A DNA stretch of 10,930 nucleotides from Acidobacteriota bacterium. Lineage in GTDB: Bacteria > Acidobacteriota > Aminicenantia > UBA2199. Location of the stretch: assembly GCA_021817755.1 (NCBI GenBank), contig JAKAGC010000070.1, positions 1-10,930 of the forward strand, in the 5' to 3' direction. A program made the translations under genes and the position numbers. The notes below the pieces were generated by a model. It searched no databases. It saw nothing but the letters and a program-made list of their open reading frames with translations, and was not told the origin of the DNA. This document shows positions 1 through 5,564 of this stretch, piece by piece (the first letter of the stretch is position 1; every line of letters starts with the position of its first letter).

Positions 1-1382
1 CCGAACTGGTGGGAAAAGACCCTGAATCCAGGTTAATCCTTTTAAGTATCAAAGAAAAAGCCCTAACTCCGTTTGTCCGTTCCAATAAACTGGAAACAGG
101 AGATTGGGCAGGATTAGTGGGGGCGTTTTATCAAAAATTCCCTTCTGTATTCCAGGGAATTGTCAGTAGTGCTTCGGAAGATGAGTTATTACTAAATGCG
201 CCTGTAGTCCCCGGCTCAGCCGGAGGAGCGGTGGTTAATAGAAAAGGAGAATTATTGGGAATAATCTTAGGGCGTTTTGGTTTTTCTCTAAGCCCGGATT
301 ATACCTTTAAAGATTCATCAGGAGAAATTCACATCCAGAGTGTGAAAAGTAAACAGGAAGGGTTATGCTATGCGATTCCTGCTACCCGTGCTTTCCGTAT
401 TGCAGACGATCTGAAACAATATGGAAAAGTAAGACGCGGATGGCTTGGTATTCTTATGAGTACAGGGAAAAACGGTGTTGTTGTACAGGATGTTATCGCC
501 GATTCCCCGGCACGAAAAGCCGATTTAAGACAATACGATGAAATTACTAAAATGAATGGGAAAATAGTCCGAAACGCCGAAGATGTCATTCGTATTATTC
601 GCAGCACTAAACCCGATCAAAAAATTAAATTCGACCTTATTAGAGGAAATAACAAAAAAAGTGCATTCGTAACGATCGAAGAAGCGAGGGATATGCGTCC
701 TCCCGCTCTCGTTCCTCCTTTTGAATTTTCCATCGAACCTCCGGCTGTACCGGATTTTACTTCCTCCTTACCAGCAACGGAAGATTATGTCGTTCATTAC
801 TCCGGTCCTCGGACCCTGGGTATGGATGTTGTAGCGCTCACCCCGGAACTGGCAAAAGAGCTTAACGTTAATGAAGGCGGTGGATTAATGATTTCAAAAA
901 TATATCCCAATTCCCCCGCTGAAAAAGCCGGATTTAAAGTGTCTGATGTAATCGTTAAAGCAGCCAACAACTCAATAAAAATCCCCAATGACTTCTATAA
1001 TGTTCTTTTGAAACTTGCTGACAATCAATATCTCGATATTCGTGTCCGTCGTAATGGTAAACTGGAACAAATTAAAGTCTTACCTGATAAAAACCCCGAT
1101 TTTGATACAATACTGAATAACTTCCGAGATAAATTGAAAGAATTGGAAACCTATCGAAAACAGCAGGAAATAGAAGCACAACGAGGATCAGGAAAGACTG
1201 TCAAAACTTCCGCTCCCCCTGCTTCAAGTACAGATCCTAAGCAACAAAAAGAGCTGGAAAAATACAAAAAAGAAGTTGAACGCTTACGCCAGGAACAACT
1301 ATTAATGAAGAAAAAAATTGAAGAAATGATGCGTAAAATGGAAGAAAACAAAAAGAAGGAAAAAGAAAAAGGTAAAGAATAA
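1..1382 (+). CDS. HtrA/DegP-like protein, 5'-truncated by the window, probable pseudoprotease with two PDZ domains
   Basis: The reading frame is open from position 3 (Glu-Leu precede the GTG at 9), so the true start lies upstream and the GTG is an internal Val. Residues are counted from that GTG. Residues 1-135 match the C-terminal half of an S1C (HtrA) protease domain: KDPESRLILL corresponds to the KDPxSDxALx strand, PGSAGGAVVNRKGELLGI to the active-site PGNSGGAL..GE.IGI strand, and YAIP..R..DDLKQYGKVRRGWLGI to the link into PDZ1. PDZ1 is about 143-226 and PDZ2 about 267-361. Residues 365-457 form a Lys/Glu-rich coiled coil after a short Ser/Pro linker. In these alignments the catalytic Asp is Arg8 and the catalytic Ser is Ala71 (GSAGG instead of GNSGG). 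The catalytic His lies outside the window. I infer an envelope scaffold or chaperone rather than an active protease. It stands alone, convergent with the trx-trxR operon. Confidence 0.85.
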   Translation, partial: ELVGKDPESRLILLSIKEKALTPFVRSNKLETGDWAGLVGAFYQKFPSVFQGIVSSASEDELLLNAPVVPGSAGGAVVNRKGELLGIILGRFGFSLSPDYTFKDSSGEIHIQSVKSKQEGLCYAIPATRAFRIADDLKQYGKVRRGWLGILMSTGKNGVVVQDVIADSPARKADLRQYDEITKMNGKIVRNAEDVIRIIRSTKPDQKIKFDLIRGNNKKSAFVTIEEARDMRPPALVPPFEFSIEPPAVPDFTSSLPATEDYVVHYSGPRTLGMDVVALTPELAKELNVNEGGGLMISKIYPNSPAEKAGFKVSDVIVKAANNSIKIPNDFYNVLLKLADNQYLDIRVRRNGKLEQIKVLPDKNPDFDTILNNFRDKLKELETYRKQQEIEAQRGSGKTVKTSAPPASSTDPKQQKELEKYKKEVERLRQEQLLMKKKIEEMMRKMEENKKKEKEKGKE

Positions 1383-1425
1383 TAACAGCCTAACATTAAA
1401 TAGATTACATTAACCTCCTGAACCA

Positions 1426-1456
1426 GGGACCGACCCTCGTCGGTCCCTTTTTTTTT
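1426..1456 (+). terminator. Intrinsic terminator of the HtrA-like gene
   Basis: A perfect 9-bp stem (gggaccgac at 1426-1434 pairing with gtcggtccc at 1439-1447) closes a 4-nt loop, cctc, and is followed by nine Ts at 1448-1456. It lies 43 nt after the stop codon. This is a textbook Rho-independent terminator on the plus strand. Confidence 0.93.
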
Positions 1457-1631
1457 AGATTCTTTTTCTTACCATTTTTTGAACCAATCTATTAAAAGTA
1501 AATCCATAAAGAGACTTATTCCCTTCTATCACCAAATATCCATTTCAATCCAGTACTTTTTAATTGGAATAAAAAAATATAGTTCTCCCGGAAAATGATT
1601 TATTGTAAATTAATGAAAAGCTTTGGGAAGT

Positions 1632-1661
1632 CCCGAAACCCTTTCTCGAAAGGGTTTCGGG
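1632..1661 (-). terminator. Long hairpin, probable transcription end of the trx-trxR operon
   Basis: cccgaaaccctttc at 1632-1645 is the exact reverse complement of 1648-1661, giving about 13 bp of stem around a 4-nt loop. It begins 10 nt past the stop codon of the minus-strand reductase gene. There is no clean U-tract on either side, so it may terminate weakly, protect the 3' end of the mRNA, or act with Rho. The position supports a role at the end of the minus-strand operon. Confidence 0.5.
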
Positions 1662-1671
1662 TAAAACTGAA

Positions 1672-2964
1672 TTAATCGATAGTTTCAATTTCTTTTACGG
1701 CATTAATTGCGGCAATGGTTCCTTCGGAAACAGCTACCGTAATTTGCCGGTATTGTTTACTTGCTACATCTCCCACAGCAAAAACTCCATGGATGTTGGT
1801 ATGCATCGATTCATCGATTTCTACATATCCCCAACGATCGAGTTCCAATCCGGAGTTTGTAAATAAATCCAGATTGGCTCTCATCCCGGCAAATATAAAC
1901 ACGCCATCGGTGTCGAGTTTTTTATATTCTTTCGTTTTCAAATCTTCAACGGTAACAAGCATACCTTTCGCTGTTTTTTCAAAAGAACGTGGTTCATGTT
2001 CAAACATAAACCTGATTTTGGGATTGGCGAAAGCATGCTCCTGGGCGGTTTTATTGGCCTGAAGATGATCGAACTGGTGAACAATGGTAATCGAGTTCGC
2101 AAATTTTGAAATAAACATCGATTCCTCTATAGCAGAATTTCCACCACCAATGACAGTAACATCTTTGCCTTCATAATATTTAGCATCGCAAGTTGCACAA
2201 TAAGAGATACCTTGTCCTTTGTATTCTTTTTCTCCCTGAACATTCAATGGCTTGTAAGAGGAGCCACTTGCAATAATGATTTTTTTTGCAGAAATAGTTT
2301 CGAAACCATCGATTTCGATTTTATGAGCTGCCAGATCAACTTTGGTCACATCCACAGAAAAACGGGTTTTCGCCCCTGCACCTTTTGCTTGTTCTTCCAT
2401 ATAATGCATTAACATGTAACCTTCGATCGGTTTATTGAATCCGGGATAATTACTGACCAGATGAGTAGTGGTAACCTGCCCACCGGGCCGGGCGATATCA
2501 ACAACAATTGTATCCATTTTTGCCTGGGCTGCATAGATAGCAGAAGTTAATCCTGCTGGCCCTGCACCTAAAATCAGAACATCACAGGAAGTCTGAACCG
2601 GTTTAACCTGTTTCAACAATTCTTTATAGCGATCTTCCGTAAGTAATAATTCAAAATTCTTAATAATATCGTCCCGTCGGATATCACCTGTTAACCGCTC
2701 TCCAACTATTTCTCCATTTTTAAAAAAAATTAAAGTGGGAGATGATTTAACTCCAAGAGACTCGGCAAGAGGTCTATTTTCCTGCCGAAGAATTTTTACG
2801 AATTTAATATCGTTTCCGAAAATTTCGCTTAAGCTCTCGAATTTATCGGCTAATGCTTCGCATGGTGGGCATTCGGTGGAATAGAAATCCAGTACTACCG
2901 ATTGGCCTTTCAAAACTTCTTTCTCGTATTCGTTTGTATTAATATAAATGATTCTATCATTCAT
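1672..2964 (-). CDS. Thioredoxin-thioredoxin reductase fusion, Trx domain at the N-terminus
   Basis: A 430-residue flavoprotein disulfide reductase fused to a thioredoxin fold. Residues 1-110 are a thioredoxin domain with a C32-P-P-C35 active site (the usual form is CGPC) and the cis-Pro loop SSPT at 74-77. Residues 126-430 are a low-molecular-weight thioredoxin reductase: FAD-binding GAGPAG at 133-138, redox CATC at 256-259, a dinucleotide-binding GGGNSAIEE at 273-281, and the C-terminal FAD motif VFAVGDV. The segment where NADPH-specific TrxB carries HRRxxxR reads HQFDHLQ (296-302), so the arginines that hold the 2'-phosphate are absent. I infer use of NADH or another donor. The start ATG has a strong AAGGAGG ribosome site inside the end of the radical SAM gene, which it overlaps by 8 nt, so translation is probably coupled. 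It likely supplies electrons or keeps thiols reduced for the two enzymes and the Cys peptide upstream. Confidence 0.93.
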   Translation of the reverse strand: MNDRIIYINTNEYEKEVLKGQSVVLDFYSTECPPCEALADKFESLSEIFGNDIKFVKILRQENRPLAESLGVKSSPTLIFFKNGEIVGERLTGDIRRDDIIKNFELLLTEDRYKELLKQVKPVQTSCDVLILGAGPAGLTSAIYAAQAKMDTIVVDIARPGGQVTTTHLVSNYPGFNKPIEGYMLMHYMEEQAKGAGAKTRFSVDVTKVDLAAHKIEIDGFETISAKKIIIASGSSYKPLNVQGEKEYKGQGISYCATCDAKYYEGKDVTVIGGGNSAIEESMFISKFANSITIVHQFDHLQANKTAQEHAFANPKIRFMFEHEPRSFEKTAKGMLVTVEDLKTKEYKKLDTDGVFIFAGMRANLDLFTNSGLELDRWGYVEIDESMHTNIHGVFAVGDVASKQYRQITVAVSEGTIAAINAVKEIETID

Positions 2965-4294
2965 GTTCTACCTCCTTATAAAATTGGGAGTAAAGAGAGA
3001 GTCCCATTTCCATGAGTTCTTTTACAGGGCGACAATCCGGGGCCATAATAGAACCCGTTTGGTTTTTCGCCACAGCCGCACATCCTCCACCACAGGCCAA
3101 TTGAAAGGAACAAGTCCTGCACTGGGGGATAGACGTAATATCTCTATTCTCCCATATATCTATGATCTCTTCTTTATTTGTTACTTCCGGGTAATAAGTA
3201 CCCAATTCTTCGCCTGCTTTTCCAACTGTTGCAGTGCAGGCATATATTTTCCCTGTATAATCGAAAGCCCATTCTGTTTTTGTACCGGGGCAAGAATCGA
3301 ACAAAGGAACAGGGCATTCACCATTTTCAAAAATAAACCGTGAAATTGAAAAAGCAGGTTTATGAAATTCTAAAAACCGGGGGTACTCTTTAATAATCTC
3401 ATAAATCTTTTCATATAAACCGGCACGAGTAAACAATCGCTCGACATTGTAACCGCAGGTATGCAATTCATAGTTTCTTCCGATTTGTGTTTTGAAGCGA
3501 CTATTTTTTGTCCAGCCTTTATCGATGGCAAATGAAGCAAGGTCTTTGAGATTATCGATATTATCTTTATCTACTACAATACGCAAGTTTATTGGAGTAT
3601 TCCGTTCGAGGGCGGCATCGATACCTTCTACAATTTTGTGAAAAGTAGGGGTACCATTGGCAAGGAAACGCCGGGAATCATGGGTGGATTGCGTACCGTC
3701 AAGAGTTATCTGAATTTCGCGTATGGAAGCTCGGGATAAAATATCCAGGTATTCTTTTAAATTATAACCATTGGTAACAATGGCGACATCCAGACCTCTT
3801 TCAGTGGCACCGGAAAGCAGCCACTCCATTTCTTCCCTTGATTTTTCATCATTCAGAAGAGGTTCTCCACCAAAAATCGTGATATATTTCCTTCGATCGG
3901 AAAGCCGCTCATCCACATAACGATAAAAAGCATCCACAATCTCTTTACGTAATGATTGGGTTTCGGGTTGATATTCTGCCTGGTAACAATATGAACAGGC
4001 AAAATTACAACTGTATCGAGGAACAAAGAAAACCTGGACTTCATCCTGTTCTCTATTTTCAAGGAATTCCAGGTATTTTAGTTTATATCGTTTTTCTTCT
4101 TCCTTTTCATCAACCAGGTACCCTTTTTCTACATATTCCTCAATTCCTGTAAAACGATTTTCCAGTATTTCTGTTGCTTTATCCGGCTCCAAAATATCTG
4201 CACTACCGGATAACAGGTTAATGAGAAAATAATCTTGTGAATCTTTTAAACGTGAAAAAATGGTATATTTTGATAGAGTTAAATTTGTATTCAT
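2957..4294 (-). CDS. Radical SAM/SPASM protein, probable peptide maturase
   Basis: A 445-residue enzyme of the SPASM radical SAM group that contains RiPP maturases and anaerobic sulfatase maturases. Residues 1-90 form a small N-terminal segment with the hydrophobic and 'GYLVDEKEE' pattern seen in RRE-like leader-binding regions of this group (inferred by resemblance). The 4Fe-4S/SAM motif is C96xxxC100xxC103, the SAM-contact motif GGEP is at 142-145, and ITLDGTQSTHDSRR follows, as is usual in peptide-modifying members. The C-terminal SPASM domain carries Cys 335, 353, 392, 395, 401, 405 and 421 (plus Cys327), enough for two auxiliary Fe-S clusters. The start ATG has GGGAGAGG 3-4 nt upstream. 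It lies 70 nt downstream of the Cys-ending mini-gene and overlaps the Trx-TrxR gene. No sulfatase is present, so the small peptide is the obvious candidate substrate. Family assignment is secure; substrate is inference. Confidence 0.92.
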   Translation of the reverse strand: MNTNLTLSKYTIFSRLKDSQDYFLINLLSGSADILEPDKATEILENRFTGIEEYVEKGYLVDEKEEEKRYKLKYLEFLENREQDEVQVFFVPRYSCNFACSYCYQAEYQPETQSLRKEIVDAFYRYVDERLSDRRKYITIFGGEPLLNDEKSREEMEWLLSGATERGLDVAIVTNGYNLKEYLDILSRASIREIQITLDGTQSTHDSRRFLANGTPTFHKIVEGIDAALERNTPINLRIVVDKDNIDNLKDLASFAIDKGWTKNSRFKTQIGRNYELHTCGYNVERLFTRAGLYEKIYEIIKEYPRFLEFHKPAFSISRFIFENGECPVPLFDSCPGTKTEWAFDYTGKIYACTATVGKAGEELGTYYPEVTNKEEIIDIWENRDITSIPQCRTCSFQLACGGGCAAVAKNQTGSIMAPDCRPVKELMEMGLSLYSQFYKEVEHE

Positions 4295-4364
4295 AAACCT
4301 CTCCCTTGGTTCAGGCGTTTGTAACGAACGAATCGATTATAAATCCCGAATTTCTAAATTCCTC

Positions 4365-4481
4365 TTAATCGTGACATCCTGCGGCTGTACGAGAAATTTT
4401 CGCGCAGCATTGAGCAATGGATTTCTTTCCAGTGGTTGTTGTGTTTGATTTGACTTTTTTTGTTTTTACCAGTGATTTCAT
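4365..4481 (-). CDS. 38-residue Lys-rich, Cys-ending peptide, candidate RiPP precursor
   Basis: This short gene starts at ATG 4481-4479, preceded by a near-ideal AAAGGAG ribosome site with 6-nt spacing, and ends at TAA 4367-4365. The N-terminal part is basic and polar (MKSLVKTKKVKSNTTTTGKK), like a leader. The C-terminal part is SIAQCCAKISRTAAGCHD, with Cys25, Cys26 and Cys36 next to His37-Asp38. It lies 30 nt after the methyltransferase gene and 70 nt before the radical SAM/SPASM gene, in the same direction. Its place, size, ribosome site and Cys-rich end fit the substrate of a thioether- or other crosslink-forming radical SAM maturase. I recognise no described precursor family. The alternative is a small metal- or metalloid-binding thiol peptide. 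It is not homologous by eye to the Cys tail of the methyltransferase. Confidence 0.68.
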   Translation of the reverse strand: MKSLVKTKKVKSNTTTTGKKSIAQCCAKISRTAAGCHD

Positions 4482-4511
4482 ACGGTTCTCCTTTAATTTT
4501 CTTATTTTTAA

Positions 4512-5174
4512 TCAGTTACACCCACAGCAGCAGAGTTTTTTCCAGCCGATGACCGTAAAGCTTGCTACTTCAATTTTTCCCTTCGGGTACGGAGTGCTTT
4601 CTTCCAAAATCTGGATATCGATAAATCCTCTATCTTGTAAGGTTTTCATATACTGATCTTTTGTAACTGCTCCAGCCCAGCATTCAGCAACAGCAGCGGG
4701 ATCGTTTGCATACTCATCAGGAACTTTTTCAGTTGCGAAGATGTCGCTTACAACAAAACGACCACCCTTTTTTAAAACCCGGTGAATTTCTTTCCACACA
4801 TTTTCTTTATTCTTTGCATGATTGATCGTGCAATTGGAAATCACAAGGTCCGCACATGAATCGGAGAGTCCAAAATCTTCAAGAGTAGCATTACGAAATT
4901 CAACATTATTTAATCCCAGTTTTCGAGCGCTTTTTCTTGCTTTTTCGAGCATGCCATGAGAAATATCGATGCCATAGGCAAATCCTTTTTCCCCAACTTC
5001 GATTGCCATTTTTAGAACATCGTTTCCTCTTCCACTTCCAATATCCACACACACTTCACCATCTTTCGGTCTTGCGTATTGTAAGGCATTACCACATGAC
5101 AGGCAGCATGAGCTTCCTGATAATTCGCTGTATCTTTTGTCTATTTCTAAAATAAAATCATCCGTTCTATTCAT
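4512..5174 (-). CDS. Short ArsM-like SAM-dependent methyltransferase with Cys-rich tail
   Basis: A 220-residue class I methyltransferase. SAM motif I is VDIGSGRGND at 43-52 and the acidic residue ending strand 2 is Asp70 (YGIDIS). Two features are characteristic of arsenite methyltransferases: Cys115 in SNCTIN and Cys165 in AECWAGA, which match the As(III)-binding cysteines of the ArsM family (equivalents of Cys174 and Cys224 in the algal CmArsM). The N-terminus SSCCLSCG (Cys23, 24, 27) could supply the third thiolate. At 220 residues it is shorter than typical ArsM and seems to lack the C-terminal domain; instead it ends in KKLCCCGCN. It is the first gene of the operon, with an AAAGAGGA ribosome site and an upstream promoter. 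The substrate could be arsenic, another soft element, or the Cys peptide encoded next. ArsM enzymes use thioredoxin as reductant, which fits the Trx-TrxR gene in the operon. Confidence 0.85.
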   Translation of the reverse strand: MNRTDDFILEIDKRYSELSGSSCCLSCGNALQYARPKDGEVCVDIGSGRGNDVLKMAIEVGEKGFAYGIDISHGMLEKARKSARKLGLNNVEFRNATLEDFGLSDSCADLVISNCTINHAKNKENVWKEIHRVLKKGGRFVVSDIFATEKVPDEYANDPAAVAECWAGAVTKDQYMKTLQDRGFIDIQILEESTPYPKGKIEVASFTVIGWKKLCCCGCN

Positions 5175-5235
5175 ATTTCCTCTTTAATGTATCCGATTGG
5201 TTTCTATTCCTGTAATTATCCTTTGTTTCGAAGTG

Positions 5236-5250
5236 TAACCAACACGGTTA
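5236..5250. promoter_or_regulatory. Small inverted repeat in the leader of the methyltransferase operon
   Basis: TAACC-aacac-GGTTA is a perfect 5-bp dyad about 20-35 nt downstream of the predicted transcription start and 62 nt upstream of the methyltransferase start codon. It could be a repressor site. It is short enough to arise by chance. Confidence 0.25.
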
Positions 5251-5265
5251 TGTTAAAAAGTAACA

Positions 5266-5294
5266 AATCGAAATAATATTATAATCGAAATAAT
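5266..5294. repeat. Two 12-bp direct repeats over the promoter
   Basis: aatcgaaataat occurs at 5266-5277 and again at 5283-5294, exactly 17 bp apart start to start. One copy overlaps the spacer and upstream edge of the -10 box, the other the predicted start site. The placement suggests a regulator binding site, although both copies are AT-rich. Confidence 0.5.
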
Positions 5295-5306
5295 GAAAAA
5301 AATCAA
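5278..5306 (-). promoter_or_regulatory. Sigma70-type promoter of the methyltransferase-peptide-radical SAM-TrxR operon
   Basis: Reading the minus strand, TTGATT (5306-5301) and a perfect TATAAT (5283-5278) are separated by exactly 17 nt. The start site would be near 5271, giving a leader of about 97 nt before the methyltransferase ATG at 5174. It lies downstream of the terminator that closes the kinase-folC operon, so the four genes form their own unit. Confidence 0.72.
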
Positions 5307-5330
5307 CTCCCACTTAAATGAAAAAGCAAA

Positions 5331-5343
5331 ACTCAATTTGAGT
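5331..5343. promoter_or_regulatory. 13-bp palindrome upstream of the promoter
   Basis: ACTCAA-t-TTGAGT is a perfect palindrome with a 1-nt centre at 5337, about 66 nt upstream of the predicted start site. This is a usual distance for a dimeric activator. I do not recognise the regulator. Confidence 0.35.
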
Positions 5344-5349
5344 GCGAAA

Positions 5350-5400
5350 AATAAGCAGACCTATTCTAATGGATTTTTCTTAACTGCTATTCTGCTTATT
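5350..5400. repeat. 10-bp inverted repeat with a 31-nt loop
   Basis: aataagcaga at 5350-5359 is the exact reverse complement of 5391-5400. On the minus strand the second arm runs into TTATTTTT, so it could act as a second, weaker terminator behind the one at 5410-5430. It could also be a regulatory element upstream of the promoter. The loop is long for a classical terminator. Confidence 0.4.
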
Positions 5401-5409
5401 CTTTAATTA

Positions 5410-5430
5410 TAAAACAGTGTGCCTGTTTTA
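5410..5430 (-). terminator. Hairpin terminator of the kinase-folC operon
   Basis: TAAAACAG (5410-5417) and CTGTTTTA (5423-5430) form a perfect 8-bp stem around a 5-nt loop. On the minus strand the second arm is U-rich and runs on into AU-rich sequence (CTGTTTTATAATT). It lies 13 nt past the stop codon of the small membrane peptide. The symmetric A/T arms could let it work in both directions. Confidence 0.6.
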
Positions 5431-5443
5431 CTTCCCCTAAACC

Positions 5444-5557
5444 TTATTTATTCTTTTTATTCAGATGAATGAATACAAAAAAGAATATGACCATGGGAAC
5501 AAATATTGCAACTGCAAGTTTATAGATATCAACATCCTGAAAAAATTCTACCCACAC
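5444..5557 (-). CDS. 37-residue single-pass membrane peptide, GTG start
   Basis: The frame starts at GTG 5557-5555 with a GAGG ribosome site 5 nt upstream. That site partly overlaps the TGA stop of the zinc-ribbon gene, leaving a 7-nt gap. It ends at TAA 5446-5444. The peptide has a short acidic N-terminus (MWVEFFQDVD), one hydrophobic helix of about 20 residues (roughly 12-32, AVAIFVPMVIFFFVFIHL), and a basic end (NKKNK), consistent with N-out/C-in by the positive-inside rule. It is the last gene before the operon terminator. I recognise no family; small size and hydrophobicity recall accessory subunits of membrane complexes. It may associate with the two-helix zinc-ribbon protein encoded just upstream. 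Confidence 0.58.
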   Translation of the reverse strand: MWVEFFQDVDIYKLAVAIFVPMVIFFFVFIHLNKKNK

Positions 5558-5564
5558 AAGAGCC

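Noticed and set aside
9..11. GTG as the start codon of the HtrA-like gene
   Set aside because: It falls in the middle of the protease domain; the frame is open upstream, so this is an internal Val.
2957..4294. Anaerobic sulfatase-maturating enzyme
   Set aside because: The fold is related, but there is no sulfatase gene in the window, while a Cys-ending mini-gene lies immediately upstream. Not excluded by sequence alone.
1672..5174. A standard ars resistance or arsenosugar operon
   Set aside because: No ArsR, ArsB/Acr3 or ArsC is present, and the radical SAM protein has the SPASM and GGEP layout of peptide maturases. Arsenic chemistry remains an alternative but not the first call.
5293..5406. 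Plus-strand 37-residue frame (starts MKKINSHLNE, ends in a hydrophobic stretch)
   Set aside because: It has no ribosome site, overlaps the minus-strand promoter and inverted repeat, and its hydrophobic end comes from the palindromic arm. Chance frame is the simpler reading.
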